Assembly (NCBI GenBank): GCA_964030475.1
Contig: CAXIPT010000002.1
Coordinates: 2,101,191-2,165,190, forward strand
Direction: 5' to 3'
Source: Tethya wilhelma
Taxonomy: Eukaryota > Porifera > Demospongiae > Tethyida > Tethyidae
Length of the DNA: 64,000 nt
Part shown: in pieces, positions 43,481-56,900 of the stretch
Position numbering within the stretch: the first letter of the stretch is position 1
Layout: every line of letters begins with the position of its first letter
Program-made: the position numbers and the translations under genes
Notes under the pieces: generated by a model
Databases searched by the model: none
Seen by the model: only the letters and a program-made list of their open reading frames with translations
What the model was told of the DNA's origin: nothing

Positions 43481-45293
43481 TGATAGACATCTTGATGAGA
43501 GTCAACATGTCTGAAAAGGAGGATGTCATCTACGTAGCAGGCCCGGAGCCTTCTCAGTATGAGTGCTACAACCTGTCACCGCCAAAGGCGGTAACTCAAG
43601 CTAGGGAGGTCTGGGGGCATGCCCCCACAGAAAAATTTTGCCTTAAATTTGCACATTCTAAGGTGAATTCTGGGGCATTTTGAGGCATATTTCAGTCTTA
43701 GTTTCCAACGCTTCAGTCTTGTAGACTTGATTCTGATGAGATAAAAGTTACCTAACTTAGTAAGGATGACTGGCTTAGCAGAATACAGTCTTAGACTATG
43801 CTCGAGCTCCTCAGTGTAGTTAAGGCTGCCTCAACTTTTAAAATAGCCTAATAATGTACAATTTGTAGTTTTGATATCTCTTCAGGAATTTATTATATTC
43901 ACAAAAACCTTACATCTATTGATTGTTTGACCAATGATATGTGACCCGCAGGGGTGGGACAGGATGTGTCCTCTTTGTAAGACCTTAATGCAAAGATGCA
44001 GAGCTGGATATTTATTTTGTCAATGTCATATTTTGTCAGAATATTGTATTTATCTTCAAGATTTTGAATCTGCTTGGAAACTTGGTCTTACAATCTTTAT
44101 TAGGTAGAAACGGAGAGAAATAGGCCTATTTCTAAATATTGCACACCTAATTATATATGCGTATTGATTATTTCTCACTAATTAATGATGGGTACCGCAG
44201 TTTCCGGGCAGATCTAATATTTTATGGTTAAGATGTACTAGATAAAGGGGAAAAAAATGCCTCTTCAAATAAACATTCAGCTCTGCATTTGTATTTTTGT
44301 CTGTAGCCATGCCCACAAGTGTTATTTCATTTTTATTTTCACAATTTATATCCAATACAATAAATATACGATGGTTGTTTACTTTGGTCTTCTAGTCACC
44401 AAGTATAGTTAAGGGCTAAACTCTTGAGTCAGGACATGTACATTCAAGTGTAATCAGTGCTACGCAGCGTATCCAATAAGCTATAGCGCTAATAGCAAAG
44501 ATAATGTAGGGCTAACTATGATTTTAGCTATAGCGCTACGTAGAATAAGTGGGAGGGGCTACCAAAAGGGGTGTAACAGGTGTGCGTTAACAAGAGAATT
44601 AAAGTGAAAACGACTCTGAGCGTGTACGTAGCTGTTGAAAGGGTCATTCCATTTCAATTCAACCACACTTTGAAAGTGACCTCCTTGGAATTTCACCAAA
44701 CTTGGTACAGTTGTAGTATGCAATGAGATATTACTTAGTATGAAATATTGGTACCTCTACCTCTATGGCTTCTGAGTTATGAGCGTACGAAAATCAAGCT
44801 TTTTTAGGAGTTTTGCTCAACCTCTTGGTATTAATGAAGCCATAACTTCCTAACTGAAGCATATTAGGAGAAATGGTTGGTACCATCTTGTTGTTCAAAA
44901 AATTTCCTTTCAGGTGATATATTGTATGGCTTCATCCGATAAAGTCATCACTGAAACGTTATTACCTATCTTTGACCTATGACCTTTTCAAAAAGTGCTG
45001 CTTTGTTTCTCAAAAATTTTTTACATGAGCATTCTCATACATTTAACTAATCACTGACTGAGTTTGGTTGTGGGATCACTATGGGATAGGGAAATATAAA
45101 TAATTGATGGGAGGGTATACATGGAAGTGCTAATTGCAACTGAACCATTATCCACTGTAATTGAATACTGCATGACACATAAACAAGACAAAATACATAT
45201 ATAAGCTATCAGTGTACAGCATACAAAACTAGCTTTATATAGCACTCATCAATCACATTGTTGAAGTGGTAGATATATATAGCTAGCTGCATT
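43481..45293. other. Intergenic with interspersed repeats
   Basis: 44430-44640 (AGTGGGAGGGGCTACC, GTGAAAACGACTCTGAGC) recurs at about 61685-61855. The stretch 44640-45060, beginning GGGTCATTCCATTTCAATTC, looks like another dispersed element. No gene is supported. Confidence 0.5.
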
Positions 45294-46265
45294 ATGGCAA
45301 GTTCCTGCTGTAATCCATTCAACCTCCCTAAACACAACTGGAGCACTCGCAAGAAGAATCTTAGGCTAGTTACACAATGGATGTGTGAAAAGGCTAACAT
45401 TGCTATGGGATCCAAGATCTGCGACTCTTGCAGGAAGAAACTTGTTGAGATTCCAGCTATTGATGTCTCTGAGGTTGAATGTGAGTTTTCTGAAGAACTT
45501 GAACATCCTACAGATACTGACAAAAGCTGTGGTTCACCATCCATAGATGAGCAATACATTGATATTCCTGAAGCAACAGCTGCTTTCAATAAGTGCTTGA
45601 CTGAGATTGGGGAGACACCTATTAGGACAGGGGTAAGTCACTGTCGTGAGTATATGGAGCATAAAATTGAGAAAGTCAGTGGGGCGATGAGGGGTTTGCT
45701 TATTGACGATGCGCCTGAAAATAGTGATGAAAGTGAAATTGTTCTGCAGTTAAAAGAAAAATTCCGCACAACACCAAACAGGAGCGAACTTCTTCAGATT
45801 CTTACAGTGTTGCCCCAGAGCTGGACCAGAAAAAGAATACAAAATGAGTTTGGTGTGTCTGACTACATGGCACGAAAATGCAAGCAACTTGTAAAAGAGA
45901 AAGGGATACTATCTAGCCCAGATCCAAAGCCAGGTCCATCGCTTCCATCTGAAACTACAGCACTTGCAATTGGCTTCTACCAATTGGATGAAATTAGTCG
46001 TGTTATGCCTGGAAAAAAGGATTTTATTTCTATAAAGAAAGATGGTAGACGTGAGCATGTCCAGAAAAGATTGATATTGGGCAACTTAAACGAAGTCTAT
46101 CGAGCTTTCAAAGATGCACATCCGAGCAAGAAAATTGGTTTCTCTAAATTTGCTGAGCTACGGCCAAAACATTGTATTTTGGCTGGAGCAAGTGGTACAC
46201 ACACAGTTTGTGTGTGTACTATACACCAANAGATACTGACTAAGCTGCATTGTTCCATAACTTGA
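45294..46265 (+). CDS. Uncharacterised ORF, truncated; family common in invertebrates, probably transposon-derived
   Basis: 323 codons from ATG. The first ~55 residues are Cys-rich (two adjacent Cys, then CDSCRKK), suggesting zinc binding. Residues ~160-215 (TVLPQSWTRKRIQNEFGVSD, YMARKCKQLV) look like a helix-turn-helix. Residues ~245-310 hold the block VQKRLILGNL, GFSKFAELRPKHC and GASGTHTVCVCTIHQ. I recognise this block as recurring in many invertebrate predicted proteins of unknown function, often in multi-copy, transposon-like settings. The block normally continues. Here, after an ambiguous base (46230), the frame runs to a stop within 12 codons, so the copy is truncated or the base hides a frameshift. 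Function is not assigned. Confidence 0.55.
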   Translation: MASSCCNPFNLPKHNWSTRKKNLRLVTQWMCEKANIAMGSKICDSCRKKLVEIPAIDVSEVECEFSEELEHPTDTDKSCGSPSIDEQYIDIPEATAAFNKCLTEIGETPIRTGVSHCREYMEHKIEKVSGAMRGLLIDDAPENSDESEIVLQLKEKFRTTPNRSELLQILTVLPQSWTRKRIQNEFGVSDYMARKCKQLVKEKGILSSPDPKPGPSLPSETTALAIGFYQLDEISRVMPGKKDFISIKKDGRREHVQKRLILGNLNEVYRAFKDAHPSKKIGFSKFAELRPKHCILAGASGTHTVCVCTIHQXILTKLHCSIT

Positions 46266-48737
46266 TTTTCTTTCGCATTGATAATTTAGTACTATTGTAA
46301 CCACAGCCAAGGGCCACTTGCTATTTAAGTCAATATAATACAAGATATAGCTGCTTCAGTAGATTTAGTTTCTAAAAAAGTTAATTGACTAAATCTACAA
46401 AAAGCCTAACAATAATGGTTTTACTTTTACCTAACAAAAATTAGGTGTTTTTGGCAAGTTTAGTTACTATTTTGACCCACTCTCAATTATTTAGCTTTAG
46501 TTAGTTATAAATAGCCGTAATGATTATTACTGTAACATAAGGTTTTTAGTTTCTTAGCTAATTATTATCAATTGGCTGGATCCTGTCTATGATGGTGGCT
46601 TATAACCGCATGCGGATCGAAGCACCGAGTTGAATCGTCTATACCTAGATTAGGCCTGGGCAGAATATTCTAATTTTTTTGCCTATTCTTCAAAATTATT
46701 ATTCTCAAGATATTATAACCTATTCTTAATGGATGTTGCCTATTCTTCAACAATTCTTCAAAATATTAATCATTAATGAGCTTCTTGGTACAATGAAATT
46801 ACACAAAATTTCATTTGAATTTTTTGACTCAGAGTCCATATAGTTGGGCAGTCAAATGTTGCATGTGTGAGTCATTGGTGCAGGTAATGAGTGATACAGT
46901 CAGGATGGGTGGGAACTACATGCGCCTGTGCCGATAATCAGCCTCCATATTGTCGGTATAGATGGCTTTTCCTATGTGAGTGCTTTAGCGGTTAGTTGGT
47001 TATGGGAGGGAGCTGCTCATGTTAAGCTCGTGTTAGCAGCTAGGGTAGGTATCATCTTTGTGGAACTATTTGGGCAAGAGGTCATGCCTTCATACTGACC
47101 TATGCCGCGGATTGTTGAGAACACTGGAAATGGCATTTTAGCAATTATTAGTCTTTTTGTGCTCTAAGTGTTGTTTTTCATCATATCCTGATGCTCCCAT
47201 AACTTTTTGTGATGTTAAATGTTGATATAGTTATTCCGGAATATAACTATGTCAACATTTATAACTATGTCTATCAACATTTGATTCATGATCAGCTTTA
47301 ATGACATGATATTCATTACATATAGTAAGCTTGCACATCCCATGCCCACCAGGATCCTGGTGGGATGTGCCTGAACCAGACTCCATATATGTGCAAATCA
47401 TAGTAGACTTGCATCATACTGCATAAGACATTCATCATGTTATGATTTATGTAATGAATGATATTCATTACATAGTAAGCCTGACAGAGAAAAAAACACT
47501 TACAGTTCACTGTTGCCATGAGGCCAAGAATCTCATGAGACATGCATACCGTGCTACAAATATGCTACGCACATTTGCTCAGCTGTTGCCTCACTGTTGT
47601 CTTTGCTTTTGTCTCCCTCTGCCTTCGAATTATTTTCATCTTTTTCCTGCTAATCTTAATTTGCTAGTTCTTTTTAACAATAATTATATCCAGTTTTTCA
47701 CTGATTTCATAGTATTATGTATAGTGTCCGAAAGCAAATAGCGCTGCACATCCACTGCCTTTAAGATTTAAATTAGCGGGTAGCTATAGACAGCTAAATA
47801 ATATTGTACGTCCAATGGTGTCACATACAAGTATACTTAAAGTCGCTTTTCACCAAGTACTTAATTAATGTCATACATTCGAAACTGTATGGTGAGTTTA
47901 AAAAATTCAAACAGGAAACATTATACTCACTAAATGTGCACTAAGATATCACACAGCTGGCGTCCTAATCATTCACGTTCCCTCCAAATTGTGTTGGGTG
48001 GGACGTTATTGTGTAATGGTTCACATCTGGGGGGATGCATTACCCCATAGAAATCTACCCTGAGGGATGCTATTGATAAGCAATAACGTTAACATTGATA
48101 TCCCATACTAAAGATTAATGACTCCCTCCAAATGTAAACATAAACCATATCGAGTCTAGCTATAGACCTCTCAGTATTAAAGAGAAATGGAATGTTAGTC
48201 AGCAAAGTAATATTATCATATATGAGGAGTCACTGCATGAAGACAATAAATGATTCTGAAAGCCATCACAACCAGGAAAATTACCCGAGTATATAATACT
48301 GAGTATAATTGATCTTGCTCAGTATAATTATGGCAAAGAATGACGGAATGTAATGGCATTGCTGTATAGTATTCAACTGGATCCGAAAAGAAACAATGTA
48401 GAAAAAACACTCGTGCAATATATAGAGGCAGTGACTCCTATGATTCTTTTGACTGGAATTAAAGCATTTGACCTTTAGTTACTCTGAAATATTTAATGGA
48501 CCACGGAGTCAGTGAAACTCTATTGTATGAACAGAAGTCTGCTGTCAATGGAGCAATAGATGTCCTTCATTCAATAGTAACTGCATGTCATGAGACCTCA
48601 TTGTAGTAATTGGTTACTACTAAGGAAACAATGACCATTCTCATCATTTTTTTTATCTTCTCCTTACACACACAGGCTCATGTTGTCAATGGAGCATTAT
48701 ATTATTTAGATGTACATCGTTTCATATAAGACAAACA
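46266..48737. other. Intergenic, AT-rich, with small palindromes
   Basis: No gene is supported. Palindromes at about 47221-47256 and 47345-47364 are described among the findings. ATTCATTACATA(TA)GTAAGC is repeated at 47310 and 47465. Confidence 0.5.
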
Positions 48738-49818
48738 AAAGGCATTGAGTCAACTTTGATCATATAGTGGGACTTCCATTTCATCCGTGTAGTACGTCAT
48801 TTTCGACTCGTTTGCTGGCGAAATGTAGGTAGAGGTCGTCAATAGACCAAGTGGTTTGCATGCATATAATGCGCATGCCCATCAAATGTAGACACTTCTG
48901 CTTATACAAGTAGTAAAAATTTCAAAAAAATAAGTAGTGTAGGAATGGGCAGGACGGTAAAAAGTATTGGAACAAGGCATGGTCTCAATTTCGGCACCAT
49001 TTTTATCCTTGATCCCTCAAATGGATCCTCAGTGTCATAAATGCAATATTCTGCATAATAGTCTACCGGTACCCGGCATAGCTTATTAATTATTGCATTG
49101 GTTCAAATTCCTACTGGCTAAGCAGTGAGTAAACTATAACAGACAGGTAACTGACTAGACTGCCGGGTAAGAGTTGGATAAAAATGAAGTAGTCATGTGC
49201 CGAAATTGAGACCCGGATGATGCCTTGTTCCAATACTTTTTACCGTCCTGCCCATTCCTACACTCCCTACAAAAAGCCCGAGTAGCAGCTATATGTACTA
49301 CATTACACTGATGCGCATGCGCATAATAATGCCACGTAGATAATGACCTTTGAACTCTACCTACAAAGATGGCTGCATTGTTGTACATGAATTTATACAC
49401 TAAGTTTCAAAGCTTTTTCTAGTTTTTGTTTAGGCCTATTTAAGATGAAAACGAGTACAAAGGAATGTAGCACCCATGAAAAGAACCTACTTTGTGCTGT
49501 CAAAGTTGGCTCAACATATTCTGGTTCTCTGGAAATCCTTTTCAAGTAAGTCAGTTAGGAAGTAAGTAAGTACGTACGTACGTTAGGAGAACAAAAATGG
49601 CACTATGATGGTTTCCCACTAGCGCTCTCTACGCGGAGTGCTGAGAAAAGTTTTGGTGAGTTTTAGGCCTTGCATGCAGTTGGTAAACTGTCAGTGAGAG
49701 CCTCTGAGCAACTTTGAAGGTTTAATTTTGTTTGACTAGATTTTTATGGTGACCAACATTTTGTATTGTGTCTATGGGGCAGTCGGCCCATTCCTACTAT
49801 ACGTACTACCGTACGTAT
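48738..49818 (-). mobile_element. Hairpin transposon, family 1, copy D with a fused body fragment
   Basis: Main element 48905-49818 in reverse orientation. It has long-repeat arms at about 48905-49000 and 49180-49262 (the right arm is cut short), TGCGCATGCGCA at 49312-49323, AAGATGGCTGC at about 49367, and the short hairpin at 49799-49818. 48738-48904 is body sequence in the opposite orientation, so the locus is composite. Confidence 0.7.
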
Positions 49819-49974
49819 GATACTTCATGTTTTGTACCCAACTCTCATACGTTACAGCATGTGTACCTACATTCTACATGTTATTTTGTCTAGTGATTAC
49901 TTGCATTGACTCATGAGCCAAATGACAGACAAATATCATATTATTGATGGAATTCGAACTTGCAATTGACTCAT

Positions 49975-50085
49975 GAAAATGAAGTAGTCATGTGATGAAA
50001 TTCAAAAACTTGCTTTGCTTTATTGCTTTTTACAGCACTGCCCATTCTTACACTTTTCATTTTAAAAATTTTGCTACTTGTGATA
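49975..50085 (-). mobile_element. Solo long-repeat arm of family 1
   Basis: AAAATGAAGTAGTCATGTG through CAGCACTGCCCATTC and a TTTTGCTACTTGT end match one arm of the family-1 inverted repeat; no body or second arm is present. Confidence 0.65.
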
Positions 50086-50332
50086 CTATATCATACTCTG
50101 CGTACTGGCCTGGGTCACCTTGAAAATGATTGAAATTTTGCCTGAATTAAAATGCAGATCTACGGGATATCAAATAGTTCTTCGAAATTTCTTTCCTATA
50201 CAACAAATTTTTGGCCTTTCGTTTTCATGTTACCAAAATCTTATTCCAAAATAATGAATATTCATGTAAATAATGATCGGTCAATGAAACACCCTAAACT
50301 ATGAATAATTAATTAGGCAGAAACCTTAGAAG

Positions 50333-50575
50333 GTTGCTATGGCAACCAAAATTTTTCAGGAGATAACTATCATCATCAACCTCTACAATCTCGATTGGAG
50401 TTACCACTGATCGTATCGTTGATAAGATATAGCCGAGAAGGAGAGAATGGCAGGTGTGCATTATATGGAAAAAGCTGTATATCTTTCATCCAGATCAGTA
50501 TTCCTGAACCCCAATTAAGATTTAGGCATATATTGATAAAAAAATATTTATACAAATAATGGTTACCATAGCAAC
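50333..50575. promoter_or_regulatory. Two RFX X-box motifs upstream of the RTX-type gene
   Basis: GTTGCTATGGCAAC at 50333-50346 and GTTACCATAGCAAC at 50562-50575 are both full X-box matches (GTNRCC...RGYAAC type) about 640 and 410 bp before the ATG. RFX factors in animals often act on ciliary and other genes. The sites could also belong to a repeat, since similar motifs lie in the foldback at 59.9 kb. Confidence 0.5.
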
Positions 50576-50972
50576 AGGGAACATTTCCGCCTAATTAATT
50601 ATTCATTTTTTGCTGATTCAGCAAATATGGAACAGTCACATGACCAACTTTTGACTTAAGGATGTTTGAAATATCCAGAAGAATCTATACCTACATTTCC
50701 ATGGTTACTAATTAGTTAGTTTAAAAGTTATGACCATTCCAAATATTGATGAGATTATTTTACTATACATTATAAGGTATGCTGTTGACCCAGGCGTACA
50801 CAGAGTAGTATATAGCTACCATATAATGTGTACTGTAGAGGAAGTATCACTCAAAGTGCAGCAAATATACACGTGGGTGCTGCACCCTTTCTGCAAATAT
50901 TCATTGCTATGGATACTTGTGAACTCAAACTAATAATATTGCATTAATTTGTTACAGATTTGAAGAATAAAT

Positions 50973-53900
50973 ATGAGAAATTTGCAAACTGTGACGGCAT
51001 GGCCTCTGGCACTGCTGGTGTTCTCATTGGCGGCTACAACCCTAGCAGTAACTCAGTACAATTATCAAATCATTGCAGTCATGGACGTAAACTGGATTGA
51101 ACTTCAAGTAGCTGAGTTTCTTTACAACAAAAACCCGGGAGTGTCTACTCTGGTTTTGTGGAATAAGCCTGTAAGACGAAATAATGAAGTGCAGCCTGGA
51201 TTCTATACACATCTTAAAGGAATAGAAATCGATGAAACAGGATTAGATTTTCGTACTGCTAGGATTCAAGTTGTTGGCCATGGAACTGTAAGAAATGGTG
51301 AACGGTTGATGGGTAGACAAACACATGAAGAAATTGCAAATGCTCTGAATGCACTCTATCCTCAGACTCGTCGTGCAACAAACAATAACGGTGAACGTAT
51401 AAATAGCATTGCTCGGATTAGCTTAGTTGGTTGTGAATGTGCTCTGGATGTCAATAACAACTCTCCTGCATCAGAGACATTTGCTGGTAAACTAATCAAA
51501 GAGCTGAATGTAAACTATGCGATTGATACGGAGATCACAGCACGTACTACTCTAGTTACTGTAGACTCAACAGGAAGAAAACTAACTGGTACAACAAATG
51601 ATGATAGAACCATAACTTGGAAGCGTGGTAATCCTGCAGCAAAGAAGCTTTTTACTCTTGATGAGCAAGGCAATGTTGTTGCCCCAAATAATGCTGCAGC
51701 TGAAGGTGATTCAATTACATGTCGTGCTTGTGGTATTACATCCAATGGATGTGTTGGTGATGCAAACAGCGGTATCATAGTCACGGTAAGACAGGACGGG
51801 GTTGACCCTCAGCGTGTTAGACTTACACAACGTGCCCTGTATGACATGATTGACAGTGCAACAAGAAGCATTTTCAACAGTGCCGCAGTAGATGGTAATG
51901 GTAATCCACTTCGTACATCAGAGTTGAGAAGATACATAGTAAGAGAGCGAGTAGGTAACAATGCTAACTATCAGGACCAAGTTAGAAAGGTACGAGAGTT
52001 TAACTCGCTTATAGATTTTGTCAATGAAATTAATTTCTTTGGAAGAAGAGGCCATCAAATTTTACAAGAAAATCAGGCTCCTCAACATGAATACTACCTA
52101 TTTGGTAAATATGTCATTCGGATGCAGACAAATGACTTTTACATAAATGCCGAAGGATACATGGGAGTAGCACTGATTAATGTACCAAATGATGTTCCAG
52201 AAAATGTGCCTGAACAAACTAAATCTCAACTTATTGAACAGTCATCTCTAAGGAATTTAGAAACTGAACAGATTCCAATAATTGGAGAGAGATATTGGGA
52301 AATGATTGGAGTGCACAATGACTTTATGGGTGACATGAGGAAGCTTATGAATGGACAAGGAGGAGAGATCACGGTTGACTTTACCAATGCCGACACAAGA
52401 ATCAGCAAAGCAACTAGTGCACAAAGGATATTTGCCATGACGCTGTCTGAACCAATACGTAACTTTCGAGCACATCCTGTAAATATGATAGCCTTAGACC
52501 TCAATGCACATGGCTTTCTCAGCCATCAACAATTTTTCCACTCACATCCCATGGCACGAGCTGAAACATGGCCACCTAACATCGATAGTAGAATTCTTAC
52601 CAAGCCTACAGGTTTTGCTGGTTCATATGGGGATTACAGTTGGGGTCAAGTACTTACACCGCAAACAGGAACACTCAATTCAAGACAGAGAAAAAACGCA
52701 AGGTTAGCACGCGAAAGAGTAGTAAATTTCTTTGGTTCTTGGCTCAGCAATGTTGATCAAGGAAGAATCAAGATTGAAAGAAACAGTGGTAACATATTCA
52801 TTGAAAAATATCAAGGCACAGCTAATCCTACACTTACAATTGATGTTGTAGGTGACAATGCCTTTAGACAGGCCATTGCTAATGTAATCAAGGAAACAGT
52901 AATAGTAACCTTTCGTGAAAACACTGCACAAAGTAATATCATAATTCAAAATCCCAATTCAATTGATTTTCCTGGCTTACTACGTAGCTCAAGGGAGCCG
53001 ATGATTGAAACACCTGAACTACAAGTGGTAGAGTTTAAGGAGGAAATTGCTGTAAATATTAATAGTCGTACTTTACCGCTAGTAGCTTCAGAGACTCTAA
53101 GAAGTGATCAGGAATCAATCGCCCATCAAATTACAAGCCTTGTTCAGGAATTAAGTAACCAGGATAGAACTGAGTACTCTGTTGTAAAAAATTCGGTTGA
53201 GCATGAAGAAAATGAAATTAGATTCCGGGTAATTGATCGCTCAGAGCCACCGAATACACGTGAAATGATTGTAGAAGTTGATGAGGAAAAATTGGGTTTA
53301 GATGATGTCATTGAGGACATGAAGGGAGGGCTTGATGAGGAGGAGAGTAAGAGTCCAGGTGCAAGTTCATCAGGTGGAAGTAAACTGACTACCGCAAAGC
53401 GTGTTGGAACATTCCTAGCAATAGCCGGTACCACACAAGGACTGTTTCAATCAATAGGTGCTCTAGAAGATGGAGAAACAAAAGAAGGACTGATAGGTCT
53501 ATCAATGTCTCTACACGATATAGGGGATCTCAGTGGTATTAATGAACGTATCTATCAATCAGCAGGTAAAACAGTAGGAAGTATATTTCGTAAAGATGCT
53601 GGAAGCATTGCAACTGATGTTTCCGAGAGTGTTGAGGCTACCAGAGCAATAGCTGCAGCTGATGAAGAAGCTGTATCTTTCTTTGGACGTGCAGCAAGGG
53701 AATTTTCTTTAATCGGAACAGCATTTGGAGCATACAGTATGTATGAGGACTATTCTAAGCACAGTGTGATTGGATATATTGATCTCGGTATTGATGCAGT
53801 AATCACGGGGTTAAGCCCATTTGCTTTTAACCCTTATGTAGAGACAGCTGTTGTTGCACTGACTGCAATACGTATGGTCATTGATGATTTCTATGAGAAT

Positions 53901-56900
53901 ATCTCACAAGAGTTGGATAGTCTGCCTCCGGATGCTACTACTAGGCAGAAAGTCGATGCATTCTTCAAAGGTTTTAGTGAAACAATTGTTAATATCTTGG
54001 AAGAGTGGTCACTAGAAGGACAAATCTATAGTGCCATTATGAACTCTGATAAACTAGACAAAGAGTATGATAGAGATCGGGATTTCCTTCGGACTCTTTC
54101 CGATTATCAAAATTATTACTCAGTGATGACCGAGGAAGGGACATCGGTTGAGCAAATAAACTTTGCTGATGGATCCGCCGCTTGGAATGGAGGTGATATC
54201 ACTTTCACATTGGGAGATAGCAACTTTGCTCACATACAACTTCAAGAAATTGTCGATCAAGATGGCAATCAGCGATCAGTTGATGTAGATATCCCAAGAC
54301 ATCCCAATCTCCAAGACATCGTCATGGGTATCGGAGAATCCCACTCAATCAGTTTCACGACAATTTCAGTAAAGTTTTTCTGGTTTGTTCCTGTCGATAC
54401 TAAGACTGTTATCTCTGGTCTTGAGGGCGATAGATCTTCACTTCATGGCACATACTATGGTAACTCACAAAACAATCAATTCTTTGCTGTTCAACAAAGA
54501 CCTCCCGACCTCAATTATCAACTTGAAGACTACTATTACAATCTTTATGGACGGGATGGAAATGACACGTTCTACCTTGGTCCTCAACACACCTATGTTG
54601 AGGGAAATGAAGGAGAGGACACATATTACATTAGTGAAAGTTCAACCCACACTGACATTAACAACTTTGCTCGTGACCGAATCACAGATTATCTCATAAC
54701 TACTTCAGAATTTTTGTCCCTTCGGCTGTCTAGAACTGGATTTAATTTGCACATCACTTCAACCGATGGACACAATATCACCATTTTCGACTGGTTCAGA
54801 GGTGTCCTTTACAGACACATGAATTTCAGATCTGGAGATGGCTTCTTGTTTTGGATCACAGTCAATGAGATGGGTGAAGCAATGATGGAAACGTATGCAT
54901 GGACTAAAGCAGATAGCTCAGAAGCAGTGACTCTTGATTTATCACAAACTGGTGATCCTTTTGAGAGTGCAATCACATTAGTTGGATCTACTTTTGACGA
55001 TATGATGATTGGAAATGACAGGAACAATCATCTACTTACTAGCAGTGGGAATGATGTAATGCATGGAGGAGAAGGCAAAGATTCATACAACATTGAAGCC
55101 ATGAATGGGTCACTGACAATCAACAACTTTGCACAAGATGAGCAGCAAGATTTTCTTTATTTCAGAGCAAATCACGATGAGATTGTTGCTCAAGTGCAAG
55201 AAAATGACATTCTCATCTTCAAGCGAGACAACAGCTTATCAGTGACACTGCAAAATTGGTTTGTCAATTCAAGTTATCAACATCTGCTTCTTGTCTCCAA
55301 TGATGCAGTAGTCAGCCAAATAGCAACAGATCCATCAAACCCTGAGCACCTTCATATGTTGTTTGTTGACATGGATCTCATTCAAGGACCAAAGGTGTTG
55401 AATATGAGCATTGATGAGGTATCAGTCATAGGGTCTAATGAGGCTGATAGAATCAGAGGAAACAAGAATAACAATTATTTTGCACCAGGTTTGGGTGACG
55501 ACTACATTGAAGGTGGAGAAGGACCCGATATGTATGTCATTCGTCCCGGTGAGGGAAATGATGTCATCTATAACCTAGCTTTAGATGGGCAGCAAGACAA
55601 AATTCTCTTTGGAGCAAATTGGATGGAAATACAACTAACTAATGAAAGTGATGACCTCATACTTAGTGTGTATGCCAAGAACATGTCTATTCGTCTACTA
55701 CGATGGTTTCAAGGTGAAAACTTCCAACATATAACAGTTCGCTCAATGGATGGAGTTGTCTTCACACTCCCCAGTTCTTCAGATAATTTAGTAAAGACCC
55801 CAATTGTTATTGATAAAGGTGAGTCACCAGTAGGCATCAAGTTGGACATCGAGGAGTCACCATGGAAGAATGTTACAAGTGTGTCAGGATCGAATTTTGA
55901 AGATGCTATAAGTGGTAATGAACAGGACAGCTACATGGATCCTGGATCCGGACAAGCATTTTTACGTGGACGAGATGGACATGACACATACGTTATAAGA
56001 GCTAACTACAGTGAAGGAAACAGAATTTACAACATTGCTGAAGATGAGCAGTTTGACACACTTATGTTTCTAGTTCCGTACTCTCATATTGTTGTACAAA
56101 AGCAGGCATGTTCGATTGTACTCTCTTCAAACCTTACTAGCGGTGCTACTACAGTACTTTTAGTTGATTTTATGCTCAGTTCAAAAGAGCAACACTTGAT
56201 GATCACAAGCAGTGATGGAATCTCATTTTTGTTGCCTGAATCGACAGACTATCAGCCCGTTCCAATAATCATCAACCTTGCTACAGAGAGTCGTGGTCAA
56301 ATTGTTAATCTGACAGAGGGCACACGATATGCTTCAGTTCGAACTGTATATGGTTCAATAAATGGCTCTAATCATCTTGTTGGAAATGAACAAAACAATA
56401 CCTTAGTTGGCGGCAACAAGTGTGATATGCTTTTTGGTAATGATGGAAATGATGTTCTGAAAGGTGGGGGAGATAATGACATGCTTTATGGTGGTTCAGG
56501 TAACGATATTCTCAATGGAGAAAATGGCGACGATATACTTGAAGGAGGTGATGGTGATGACACACTTGCCCCAGGAGTTGGTCGTGATATTGTTAATGGT
56601 GGAAATGGAACAGACTCTGTTCTTTGTATTGGTAACCCAGCAACAGCCACTGGATCATTCATAGACCTATATAATAATATTAGTGAATGTAATAGTGATT
56701 CTTCAGCTACCCTTATATCAATTGAAGGTGCCCATGGTTCACCATACAATGACAATATCAGGGATGATTTTGAAGACAATATACTAGTTGGAGGAGGTGG
56801 CAATGATACCATTTGGGTGAGTGTAGGTTATGACGTGCTCCAAGGTGGGCCAGGTCATGATGTATATGACCTAAGCTCAGCAACAGGAACAAAGATAATC

